NCBI GenBank assembly: GCA_046344715.1
Contig: JBKDKX010000003.1
Location: 1-30,594, forward strand
DNA length: 30,594 bases
Reading direction: 5' to 3'
DNA from: CAZAQK01 sp046344715
GTDB taxonomy: Bacteria; Pseudomonadota; Alphaproteobacteria; Rickettsiales; SXRF01
The position numbers and the translations under genes are program-made. The first letter of the stretch is position 1. Each line of letters opens with the position of its first letter. The notes under the pieces are model-generated. The model was not told the DNA's origin, did no database searches, and saw only the letters and a list, made by a program, of their open reading frames with translations. Below, piece after piece: positions 14,668-22,143 of this stretch.

Positions 14668-14692
14668 GAGGTGGTGCATCATGTGCCACCTC
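14668..14692 (+). promoter_or_regulatory. Intercistronic hairpin between precursor and MNIO gene
   Basis: GAGGTGG (14668-14674) pairs with CCACCTC (14686-14692). With two wobble pairs the stem extends to about 11 bp with a 3-base loop. No U-run follows, so it is more likely an mRNA-stabilising or partial attenuating structure that keeps precursor output above enzyme output. Confidence 0.55.
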
Positions 14693-14708
14693 TTACCACT
14701 TCATTCCT

Positions 14709-16397
14709 ATGCTGGGCCCAACCACACATCCTCAATTAGGTTTTGGTCTTGGCCTTCGCGCCAAGCATATGCCGCATATTTTTGAATATACGCCGACGGT
14801 CGATTGGTTCGAGATTATTTCCGAGAATTATATGGATAGTGGCGGCAAGCCACGCCGCAATTTAGCGCGTATTGCCGAGCAATATCCGATTGTGATGCAC
14901 GGTGTATCGCTTTCTATCGGCACGGTTGACCCGCTGAACTCAGAATATCTGCAAAAGCTGAAACGACTGATTGATGAGGTGAACCCTGCATGGGTAACAG
15001 ATCATTTATGCTGGACGGGTGTGGCGCATAAAAATACACATGATTTATTACCCGTACCCTATACCGAGGAAGCGCTGAAACATATCATTCAGCGCATCCG
15101 CGAGGTGCAGGATTTCTTGGGCCGACCGATTGCGCTCGAGAACCCATCCACCTATCTTGAATTCAAAAGCTCCTCTATGCTTGAAGCGGAATTTATTGGG
15201 CGTATGGCAGAAGAATCTGGCTGCAACTTGCTGCTCGATGTGAACAACGTTTATGTCACCTGCTATAACCACCGACTGGATGCAAAGGCTTATCTGGATA
15301 GCCTTCCACTCAATCGTGTGATTCAGATACATCTTTCCGGCCACACCAACAAAGGCACACACATTATTGATACGCATGACGACCATGTGGTGGATGAGGT
15401 TTGGAACCTCTACAAATATGTCGTGAGCAAGGCAGACCGTACACCCAACACCATGATTGAGTGGGACGATAAAATCCCAGAATTCCCTGTGCTCTACAGC
15501 GAACTGGAAAAAGCACGCGCGGCGGCAAAAGCAGCAAATGACTATGCGCTACCAGACCTTGCGAAAACCACTGTACCGTATGTGATGAACGAAAAACCAT
15601 TGCTCGTATCACAACAAGAAACCCTGCAAGACGCCATTATGTTAGCGGAAAAGCAGGATAGCAAACCCGCCGAGTGGATTCGTGAGAAGGCGGATTTTCC
15701 TGCCGAAAAACAACTCGGTGTGTATGTGAATGCTTATCGCTGGCGATTGTTCGATGTCGTGGCAGAGGATTATCCGGTGCTGAAGGTTTATCTGGGCGAG
15801 GATAAGTTTGACGCACTCATCAATGATTTTATCAGCGCTGTGCCGCCGCAGCATTTCAACGTTGCGCGTTATGCGACTCTGCTACCTGCCTACCAACAAA
15901 CACATACAACTTATGATGCGTTTTCAGGTGAACTATGTACGTTGGAAACCGCTATTGCCCAACTTCAGGACGCAGAGGAAACAGAGGCGCTCACGCCCGA
16001 ACATCTCGCAGGCATGACACCTGAAACATTGATGGAATCGCATCTCACTCCGCGCAAAGCCTTACAGCTTTTTGCTTTTGAGTATCCAGTGAACGCATAT
16101 TACAAGGCCGTAAAAGAAGAGACGCAATTACCTGCAATAACTCAGCAACCCAGCTTTCTTGCCCTATTCCGCCATGAGGATGTGGTGTGGCGGATGGATT
16201 TAGATGCGCAGGAATACTCGCTTTTATCCGCGCTGTTTGCAGGCACAACGGTGGGTGAAGCGCTGGGCGCTCTCGATGAATCAGCCGCCTCCAACATTTC
16301 CGAATATTTTTCGCGCTGGATGCGTAACGGTTTGCTGGCCAAGCACGAATATAAGGGTGAATCCACAGAAGGAACCACTCATGAAAAAGCTGCTTAA
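14709..16397 (+). CDS. MNIO (DUF692) enzyme fused to DUF2063 partner
   Basis: A 562-residue fusion of two proteins that are usually separate (BufB and BufC). Residues about 8-280 are a DUF692 TIM barrel, the multinuclear non-haem iron oxidative enzyme family. Conserved metal-site blocks are MHGVSLSIG (His64), VTDHLCW (Asp98, His99), ALENPSTY (Glu144), LLDVNNVYV (Asp177), IHLSGH (His208, His212), DTHDDHV and MIEWD (Glu251). Residues about 303-545 are a DUF2063 domain, which recruits the precursor to the enzyme. The start has no visible Shine-Dalgarno sequence and follows the hairpin, suggesting low enzyme levels relative to precursor. It overlaps the DoxX gene by 17 bases. The predicted reaction is iron- and oxygen-dependent modification of precursor cysteines. 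Confidence 0.92.
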   Translation: MLGPTTHPQLGFGLGLRAKHMPHIFEYTPTVDWFEIISENYMDSGGKPRRNLARIAEQYPIVMHGVSLSIGTVDPLNSEYLQKLKRLIDEVNPAWVTDHLCWTGVAHKNTHDLLPVPYTEEALKHIIQRIREVQDFLGRPIALENPSTYLEFKSSSMLEAEFIGRMAEESGCNLLLDVNNVYVTCYNHRLDAKAYLDSLPLNRVIQIHLSGHTNKGTHIIDTHDDHVVDEVWNLYKYVVSKADRTPNTMIEWDDKIPEFPVLYSELEKARAAAKAANDYALPDLAKTTVPYVMNEKPLLVSQQETLQDAIMLAEKQDSKPAEWIREKADFPAEKQLGVYVNAYRWRLFDVVAEDYPVLKVYLGEDKFDALINDFISAVPPQHFNVARYATLLPAYQQTHTTYDAFSGELCTLETAIAQLQDAEETEALTPEHLAGMTPETLMESHLTPRKALQLFAFEYPVNAYYKAVKEETQLPAITQQPSFLALFRHEDVVWRMDLDAQEYSLLSALFAGTTVGEALGALDESAASNISEYFSRWMRNGLLAKHEYKGESTEGTTHEKAA

Positions 16398-16830
16398 TCT
16401 ACTCATTCTCTGGCCTGAGCGCATTGCCAACCATTTCCTATGGGCGGGGCCACTCATAGCCCGCATCACCGTGGGCTATGTGTTCATGCTCACCGGCTGG
16501 GGCAAACTGCAAAATCTGGATAATGTCACGGAATATTTCACAAGCCTCGGCATTCCTGCGCCGCACATACTAACACCTTTTGTATCAGGGCTGGAATGCT
16601 TCGGCGGGCTGTTTCTGATTCTCGGCGTGCTCACCCGCATCAGCGCAGGTGGCCTAGCGGTCACCATGATTGTTGCGCTCATTACTGCAAAATGGGCAGA
16701 GGTGGATTCGCTGCACACACTGCTTGGGTTTGAAGAAACGCTGTTCCTTGCCATCTTCACTTGGCTTGCTATCTGCGGCGCAGGCAAGGCTTCACTGGAT
16801 CGCTTAATCGAAAAACGATACAGCAAGTAA
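16381..16830 (+). CDS. DoxX family membrane protein
   Basis: A 149-residue four-helix DoxX protein. The start beginning MKKLLNLL was chosen because the upstream frame lies inside the fusion enzyme and the DoxX domain begins here. The family pattern is clear: LIARITVGYVFMLTGWGKL in helix 1, a YFTSLGIPAPHILTPFVSGLE loop into helix 2, and GLFLILGVLTRISAGGLA. DoxX proteins (BufD in bufferin operons) are inner-membrane proteins thought to support redox or electron supply. The overlap with the MNIO gene shows co-translation, so it completes the operon. Its exact role in RiPP maturation is not known. Confidence 0.9.
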   Translation: MKKLLNLLILWPERIANHFLWAGPLIARITVGYVFMLTGWGKLQNLDNVTEYFTSLGIPAPHILTPFVSGLECFGGLFLILGVLTRISAGGLAVTMIVALITAKWAEVDSLHTLLGFEETLFLAIFTWLAICGAGKASLDRLIEKRYSK

Positions 16831-17207
16831 CTCACCCGCATTTCACTCATCACACGCCAATCACGCACATGCGCGCAGTTGCTTAAATCGAACCGCAAGT
16901 TTGGCATTCAAACCAACAGTCCTGTACACGGCTCTATAGGACACTCGGGCGCAAAACCTCACAAAAATGCGACGGTGAGGCCGGCGCCTTATACATGTCG
17001 GCGCAGGCGGCGGATACGTTCAACCACGGAAAAGATTACATGATCATGGACGCGGATACGGACGAAAGGGTGTATTATCAGGGCATACGCCATTTTTGGG
17101 AGGCAACGCCAAACCCAAATAATCTTATTTTCCCCGCCATTTCTGTATGGGTAATCGTATTATGACAGAAATACAATCGCATAGACAGGGCTGATTGGTT
17201 AATCTAT
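16831..17207. other. Gap with a possible 56-codon open frame
   Basis: Between doxX and the Crp/Fnr gene there is no gene I can assign. An open frame without stops runs from 16887 to 17165, with the only good ATG at 16995 (56 codons, beginning MSAQAADTFNHGKDY). Its composition looks protein-like but it lacks a ribosome site and a recognised family, so it may be a decayed gene. No FNR box or terminator was found here. Confidence 0.3.
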
Positions 17208-17942
17208 ATGTTCTGTATGCAAAATATTAAATCCAGTGCCGAGCACACCGCACCTGATCATCCGCTGTTTGCTGCTTATCCGCAGCTATGGGGCAGCATT
17301 TCCCAGACAGCGCGTCTGTGCAGTTTTGATCGGGATGAGGAAGTGATTCATCACGGAGATGCCGCAGGTGCATTGTGGCTTGTGGTTTCTGGCTGGGTAA
17401 AAATTACGCGACAGACACCGGATGGTAAAGAAACCGTCATTGGCCTGTGTACCCATGGTGATGTGTTCGGCGAAGCCGCACTATTCTTGCACGCGAATTA
17501 TCCATATAACGCACAGGTGCTTGTCGATGATACCCGAATGGTACTGATTGCTGCGGATGCTGTGCGGCGGGTAGTGGAAAGGGATGCGTCTATTGCTTCT
17601 GGCATTATGTCGATGCTTAATGAGCGCATATCACAAACGCAGCTAAAATTTGAACATATGAGCACTATGTCTGCGTCGCAACGTTTGGGGTGCTTCTTAT
17701 TGCGTCTTTGCCATACACAGGCAAACGGGGCAAAGACACTACAAATCCCCGTCGAAAAGCACATTCTGGCGGCTTATTTAGGCATGAAGCCGGAAACGCT
17801 CTCGCGCAGCCAGCAGCAGTTGAAACCTCTGGGGGTATCTGTGGCGGGCCATGACATAACCATCAGCAATATCCAAAGATTACGTGAATTTGTATGCAAC
17901 AGCTGCTCGGAATCCGGCAGTTGTGATGCGGAAGAGGTTTAG
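17208..17942 (+). CDS. Crp/Fnr family regulator with C-terminal cysteine motif
   Basis: A 244-residue Crp/Fnr protein. A cyclic-nucleotide-binding-like beta-roll covers about 20-130, a dimer helix about 130-165, and a winged helix-turn-helix about 170-228. The recognition helix GMKPETLSRSQQQL has the E-x2-SR signature (Glu197, Arg200) of proteins that read TTGAT-N4-ATCAA. The N-terminal Fe-S cysteine cluster of true FNR is absent. Instead the tail carries Cys230, Cys233 and Cys239 (CNSCSESGSC); Cys38 and Cys81 lie in the sensor domain. It is the only candidate in this window for the FNR boxes at 10867, 19055 and 27380. The start could also be the ATG at 17217. The ligand (oxygen, NO, redox or metal) is unknown. 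Confidence 0.88.
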   Translation: MFCMQNIKSSAEHTAPDHPLFAAYPQLWGSISQTARLCSFDRDEEVIHHGDAAGALWLVVSGWVKITRQTPDGKETVIGLCTHGDVFGEAALFLHANYPYNAQVLVDDTRMVLIAADAVRRVVERDASIASGIMSMLNERISQTQLKFEHMSTMSASQRLGCFLLRLCHTQANGAKTLQIPVEKHILAAYLGMKPETLSRSQQQLKPLGVSVAGHDITISNIQRLREFVCNSCSESGSCDAEEV

Positions 17943-17945
17943 CGG

Positions 17946-18365
17946 CTATGCCGCAAATACATTCTCCAATGCTTGTGTCAGGGTAGATAACGGCAACGGC
18001 TGCTTAAACCACGAAGGTAGCAGGGGGTATTCGATTTCAGCTACAATGTGGCGTGTGGCGGGTGAGGGCAGTGACGCATGTATCCAGGCAATATCATTGC
18101 TGCTTCCAACCAGTACCAGCTGGTCAAAGGCGTGTTCATGTTCGGCCACATCTATTGACTTCTTGAAATCATCCAATGATGCAAATACCGGTTTTTCGGC
18201 CTTAGACACAGGCAAAATCGACCGTGCGTTCTTTTCAAATACTGAAACCATGCCTTCGCAGGCGGCAACCACCCACACACGTGGCGCGCCGCCGCACCCG
18301 CCGCCCTTGCATTTCCCTGAGCAGGCTTTACCAGTGACGATGGGTACAACAGCGCAGCCTAACAT
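17946..18365 (-). CDS. Gly/Cys-rich protein resembling host-attachment family
   Basis: A 139-residue protein starting 2 bases after the ompW stop, so co-transcribed with ompW. The early part is unusual, with a glycine and cysteine cluster (ACSGKCKGGGCGG, residues about 14-26). The rest resembles the 'required for attachment to host cells' family: a strand RVWVVAACEGMVSVFE, then FDQLVLVGSSNDIAWIHASL, then ATRHIVAEIEYPL before a C-terminal helix. That family is common in alphaproteobacteria and related to release-factor-like folds, but its role is poorly known. The cysteine cluster may bind a metal; it includes one C-x-G-K unit like those of the nearby RiPP precursor. The family call is moderate. 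Confidence 0.6.
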   Translation of the reverse strand: MLGCAVVPIVTGKACSGKCKGGGCGGAPRVWVVAACEGMVSVFEKNARSILPVSKAEKPVFASLDDFKKSIDVAEHEHAFDQLVLVGSSNDIAWIHASLPSPATRHIVAEIEYPLLPSWFKQPLPLSTLTQALENVFAA

Positions 18366-18367
18366 AG

Positions 18368-18997
18368 CTAGAATTTATAGCCAACACCAACGCCAATAAC
18401 CCATGGGTTGATGTCGACATCGGCGGCGATGGCACCGCTGTTAAACTTCACATCCGTGTTTATCCAGATTTTTTTCACGTCAAAGTTCACCATCCAATGA
18501 TCATCCAGCATATAATCCATACCAGCCTGAAGCGCAGGGCCAAAGCTGTTGTCGTAATCCACACTGGTAACAGATGTGCCTTTGTCTTCACCAAAGAATA
18601 CCGTGTAATTCACGCCCGCCCCAACATAAGGCTTAAACTGGCCAAACTGCGTGAAGTGATATTGTGCGGTAAGCGTGGGCGGTAACAGCCATACATCACC
18701 CAGATCAAGAGCACCCGCACTGCTGGTTGCCGTGTTTACATCATGCGGTGTAACGGCTGCAATCAGTTCAAGGGCGATATTATCCGTGAAAAAATAACTG
18801 AAATCCAACTCCGGTACCACAGAGGTATCAATATCAATCTGGCTACCTGTAACCGCGCCGGTAATCGAAGCGTCTTCTGCTGGAACAACACCTATGGCGC
18901 GTGCACGCACCACCCAATCGCCCGCTTTAGGCATTTCAGCAGCTATGGCGGGCATAGCAACCGTGGTAGCAAGTAGTGTAAGTAGTAGCTTTTTCAT
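18368..18997 (-). CDS. ompW: OmpW family outer membrane protein
   Basis: A 209-residue beta-barrel porin. The start at 18997 follows GAGGAG and opens a Sec signal peptide (MKKLLLTLLATTVAMPAIA). The mature part shows OmpW features: GDWVVRARAIGVVP at the start, PELDFSYFFTDNIALELIAA, PTLTAQYHF, FKPYVGAGVNYTVFF, and a final aromatic residue (VGVGYKF) needed for barrel insertion. OmpW is an eight-stranded channel for small hydrophobic compounds and is a known FNR target in enterobacteria. A perfect FNR box lies 58 bases upstream of the start, so anaerobic induction is likely. The longer in-frame extension upstream covers that box and is rejected. Confidence 0.92.
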   Translation of the reverse strand: MKKLLLTLLATTVAMPAIAAEMPKAGDWVVRARAIGVVPAEDASITGAVTGSQIDIDTSVVPELDFSYFFTDNIALELIAAVTPHDVNTATSSAGALDLGDVWLLPPTLTAQYHFTQFGQFKPYVGAGVNYTVFFGEDKGTSVTSVDYDNSFGPALQAGMDYMLDDHWMVNFDVKKIWINTDVKFNSGAIAADVDINPWVIGVGVGYKF

Positions 18998-19054
18998 TTT
19001 GGACTCCTCGGTTATTTTCGAAGTCATGCGTACAGCAAAATAACCAAGCGGTTC

Positions 19055-19068
19055 TTGATACAAATCAA
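19055..19068. promoter_or_regulatory. FNR box between ompW and DUF465 gene
   Basis: TTGAT-ACAA-ATCAA is a perfect palindrome, extended by one base on each side (C and G). It lies between divergent genes. On the plus strand a TAGCAT at 19090-19095 would make a class II promoter for the DUF465 gene; on the minus strand it is well placed for ompW. It could serve both. Confidence 0.82.
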
Positions 19069-19122
19069 GCAAAACCTCCCTAAAGCGTCTAGCATGGCGA
19101 GGTAACAACCAAGGAGTAGACC

Positions 19123-19365
19123 ATGCCACTTGAAAATCACAGCCTGATAAATGAATTCCCTGAGATGCGTGATCGTATTCACCAGATGAAAACATCCGAC
19201 AGTCATTTTGCACGGCTGTTTGCGGAATATGATGCGGTAGAACATTCCGTGCATCGCATTGAAGCTGGGGCAGAGGCTGCAAGTGATGAGCGTCTGGAAA
19301 TTTTGAAAAAGCAACGTCTGAGCTTAAAAGATCAATTGTTCGGATTGCTTAAGAAAGCAGCCTAG
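19123..19365 (+). CDS. DUF465 (YdcH-like) small protein
   Basis: An 80-residue, largely helical protein of the DUF465/YdcH family. The opening SLINEFPEMRDRIHQMKTSDSHFARLFAEYD matches the family pattern of an acidic and aromatic helix, followed by a His-x2-Glu segment (VHRIEAG) and a lysine-rich helix (EILKKQRLSLKDQLFGLLK). It likely forms a helical hairpin or coiled coil; function is unknown. AAGGAG precedes the ATG. Its end overlaps the convergent ccoS stop by 4 bases, so the two transcripts must overlap. The shared FNR box upstream suggests low-oxygen expression. Confidence 0.85.
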   Translation: MPLENHSLINEFPEMRDRIHQMKTSDSHFARLFAEYDAVEHSVHRIEAGAEAASDERLEILKKQRLSLKDQLFGLLKKAA

Positions 19366-19511
19366 ACGTTCTCATCGTCGTCATGCAACGCACGGTGTGC
19401 TGCGCCGTCCAAGTCTTCGAACTGGCCGTTTTTTGCTGCCCAGAAAAAGGCAGCAAGTCCGGCAAGCCCGAGTGTAAGGGCGATGGGAATCAGGTAAAGC
19501 AATATGTTCAC
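19362..19511 (-). CDS. ccoS: cbb3 oxidase maturation protein CcoS
   Basis: A 49-residue single-helix protein starting at GTG. The N-terminus MNILLYLIPIALTLGLAGLA forms the helix and is followed by the family block AFFWAAKNGQFEDLDG, which matches CcoS. The C-terminal tail is short and acidic (HDDDENV). CcoS is needed for insertion of haem and copper cofactors into the cbb3 oxidase. Its GTG overlaps the ccoI stop by one base (TAGTG), so it depends on translation of ccoI. It is the last gene of the cco operon and overlaps the convergent DUF465 gene by 4 bases. The small size and GTG start make it easy to miss. Confidence 0.9.
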   Translation of the reverse strand: MNILLYLIPIALTLGLAGLAAFFWAAKNGQFEDLDGAAHRALHDDDENV

Positions 19512-21709
19512 TAGTTCCTCGCTTGCTGCTGCAAAAATTTAAAAGGTTGGCGTGGCGGCTTAAAATTGTTGCGCTCATTTATATTCAGGCGCATGGCGTT
19601 TGCAATTACCAGCAGTGATGAGCTTGACATCGCAATGGCGGCAATCAGTGGTGTCACCATGCCAGCAACGGCAAGCGGAATAGCGATTACATTATACAAA
19701 ATCGCCAGCGCAAAATTCTGCTTCACCAATATTTGCGAGAATGTTGCGATGCGCCACGCAGTGAGCACAGGCCGCAATTTATCACCCTGAAATACAATAT
19801 CAGCGGCGTTTTGGGTGATGTCCATGGCACTTGCTGGCGACATGGAAACAGTGGCAGAAGAGAGAGAGGGCGCGTCATTCAGCCCATCGCCTACCATCAG
19901 CACATGTGCGCCGCTAGTTTTGAGGGCAGCAATTCTATCTGTTTTCTGCACGGGTGTTAGTGCGCCCTCGGACACGTCAATACCCAGAGTCACGGCAATA
20001 TCTTTAGTGACTTCTTTTCTGTCACCAGAAAGCAGTAGTGGCATAATACCTGCACTTTGCAGCACAGCAATGACTTCTTTTGCATCGGCGCGTAGCTGAT
20101 CAGCGAAGGTGAAGCGAATGGGCGGTTTGCCGTCTTCAGAAAGCCATAATTCCAGCGTATTATCGCCATCATCAGTTAGAGGTGTTGCCCAACTTCTTTT
20201 ACCCAGTTTTACGCCGTTGGCCTCAAGTCCGCATCCTTGAATTTCTGTTACCTTCAGTGGCAATATTATTCCTTTATACGCCTTGGTAAGCGCCTGTGAG
20301 AGGGGGTGTTTGCTGTGCACTGCAAGCGATGCCGCAAGCTGCAACTGTTCAGGGGAATGTGTTGATGTGAGTGAGGGTTTTCCCATCGTCAATGTGCCTG
20401 TTTTATCGAATACGGCATGGGTAATTGTTGCCAGTCGCTCCAGCGCGCTGCCACTTTTCAGTAAAATACCTGAACGCATTAATTTGCCACTCGCCAGCAC
20501 TTGCACCACCGGCACAGCAAGACCTAGTGCGCATGGGCAGGTGATGATGAGCACGGTTGCCGCATATAAAAGCGCAAGCTGCCATTCGATTGCACCAAAC
20601 ACCATCCAGCCAATAAATGTGCCCGCTGCCAGCATATGCACCACCGGCGTGTACCAGCCAGAAATTTTATCCGCTACCGTGACATATTTTGCCTGTGCCT
20701 GTTCAGCCGATTCCATGAGCTTGATGATTTCCGCCAGCAGCGAACGCTCGCCTGCCTTAGTTACTCGCATGGTGATAGGGGCGGTCATATTGATGGTTCC
20801 GGCGAATATCTCTGATCCCAGATCTACTCCGCGTGACTGGCTCTCACCAGTAATCAGACTGGTATCAATTTCCGATGCGCCGGTAACTATAACGCCATCC
20901 GCACCAATTTTTTCACCCGCCGCAACCAGCAATATCATGCCTTCTTTGATTTCAGAGAGTGGAATGATTTCCTGATTGCCAGATTCATGCAGCACGGTCG
21001 CAAAGCCTGTCATCATCTGCAGCAAATCATGCGCGGCAGAGCGCGCACGGCCACGTGCACGCGCTTCCAGATAGCGTCCGATAAGCAGGAAGAACAGCAA
21101 CATCACACCGGAATCAAAGTACGAATGACGGCCAAATGTCGCGGTTTCAAACACACTCATGAGTGTGGCAAGAATTACCGCGACAGAAATCGGCACATCC
21201 ATATTCGTGCGGAATTCCTTCAGAGCCTTCCACGCAGAGCGGTAAAATGGCAGGCCTGAGTAGGCGATGGCAGGAATGGCAATCGCCGCCTGCACCCAGT
21301 GGAAGAATGTGCGTGTAGCTTGCCCCATTTCAACGCCGTCGCTCGTCCAAAGTGGAATAGAAAACAACATTAAATTACCGCTTGCAAAACCCGCCACCGC
21401 AAGACAACGCAACAAAAATTTCTCTTCTTTTTTCTCAGATGTTTCAGCCGTTTCAGGATCAAATGGCACGGCGCGATAGCCCATGCTATTGATAAGCGAT
21501 ATCCAGCTATCTCCGAGGGCAGCAGATCCTTTCCACGTTACCCGTAAACGCCTGGTAGAAAGATTGAGGCGTGCGGATGTTATTGCATCTTGTTTTTTAA
21601 GTGCGCCTTCTATGATGGCGACACAGCTAGGGCAGTGCATACCATCCACCAGCACATGCATGTTGTGGGTGCCATCACTTTCGGTAACAATAAAATATGC
21701 GCCGCTCAT
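19511..21709 (-). CDS. ccoI: Copper-exporting P1B ATPase CcoI (FixI)
   Basis: A 732-residue heavy-metal ATPase. An N-terminal metal-binding domain has GMHCPSC (Cys26, Cys29). The core shows the metal-site motif CPC (Cys391, Cys393) in TM6, the phosphorylation motif DKTGTLT (Asp435), and GDGLNDAP late in the protein. The position between ccoH and ccoS, and the family context, identify it as CcoI, which delivers Cu+ to the periplasmic side for CcoN assembly. It overlaps ccoH by 4 bases and ccoS by one. Its length matches the family. Confidence 0.95.
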   Translation of the reverse strand: MSGAYFIVTESDGTHNMHVLVDGMHCPSCVAIIEGALKKQDAITSARLNLSTRRLRVTWKGSAALGDSWISLINSMGYRAVPFDPETAETSEKKEEKFLLRCLAVAGFASGNLMLFSIPLWTSDGVEMGQATRTFFHWVQAAIAIPAIAYSGLPFYRSAWKALKEFRTNMDVPISVAVILATLMSVFETATFGRHSYFDSGVMLLFFLLIGRYLEARARGRARSAAHDLLQMMTGFATVLHESGNQEIIPLSEIKEGMILLVAAGEKIGADGVIVTGASEIDTSLITGESQSRGVDLGSEIFAGTINMTAPITMRVTKAGERSLLAEIIKLMESAEQAQAKYVTVADKISGWYTPVVHMLAAGTFIGWMVFGAIEWQLALLYAATVLIITCPCALGLAVPVVQVLASGKLMRSGILLKSGSALERLATITHAVFDKTGTLTMGKPSLTSTHSPEQLQLAASLAVHSKHPLSQALTKAYKGIILPLKVTEIQGCGLEANGVKLGKRSWATPLTDDGDNTLELWLSEDGKPPIRFTFADQLRADAKEVIAVLQSAGIMPLLLSGDRKEVTKDIAVTLGIDVSEGALTPVQKTDRIAALKTSGAHVLMVGDGLNDAPSLSSATVSMSPASAMDITQNAADIVFQGDKLRPVLTAWRIATFSQILVKQNFALAILYNVIAIPLAVAGMVTPLIAAIAMSSSSLLVIANAMRLNINERNNFKPPRQPFKFLQQQARN

Positions 21710-22143
21710 TCAACAACAATACGCCTGGATTTCTGGTAATGCACGCCTTTACGCTCCGCATCTATCTGCACCATCCATAACCCATTGGCAGGGAAAGTAA
21801 TTGGGGTTTTTATACCTTTTAATTCTACCGTAAAGTCCATACCTGATTGTGTTGGACGGGTGATGGTTGCGGTAGCGCTGTCTGGAGTGATTGCCTGCTC
21901 ATTTTTGTCCTGCAATATAAAATGCAAGGTGCCATTCTGATAGTCGATCGTACTTTTCCACCCCAACGTCTCTTGCTTTGCTTCAGCAGCTACAACCTGA
22001 TTATAGGCAAGGCCTTTTTCATACGGATGGTCGGTTATCTTGCCGCTGTGTGTACGAATAGCGAGCGTCACCATCACTGCATTAACCACGGCAACAAATC
22101 CGAAGAACGCCACAAAATACCACCACACGCGCCGGCCACTCAT
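21706..22143 (-). CDS. ccoH: cbb3 oxidase assembly protein CcoH (FixH)
   Basis: A 145-residue protein with one N-terminal membrane helix (WWYFVAFFGFVAVVNAVMVTLA) and a periplasmic beta domain. The family motif HPYEKGLAYNQV sits directly after the helix, followed by a Trp-containing strand and a C-terminal LWMVQIDAERKGVHYQKSRRI. FixH/CcoH stabilises the cbb3 assembly intermediate. The start lies in the end of ccoG (4-base overlap) and its stop overlaps the ccoI start, so the three assembly genes are translationally linked. Confidence 0.92.
   Translation of the reverse strand: MSGRRVWWYFVAFFGFVAVVNAVMVTLAIRTHSGKITDHPYEKGLAYNQVVAAEAKQETLGWKSTIDYQNGTLHFILQDKNEQAITPDSATATITRPTQSGMDFTVELKGIKTPITFPANGLWMVQIDAERKGVHYQKSRRIVVE

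Noticed and set aside
17195..17207. FNR-like TGATTGGTTAATC before the Crp/Fnr gene
   Set aside because: The half-sites lack TTGA/TCAA symmetry and spacing, so autoregulation is not supported.
18851..18867. Second SigF-type promoter (GTAACC...CGAA)
   Set aside because: The spacer is about 11 bases instead of 16 and the site lies inside ompW on the wrong strand.
18998..19282. A 95-residue N-terminal extension of OmpW
   Set aside because: It covers the FNR box and hides the signal peptide; GAGGAG supports the start at 18997.
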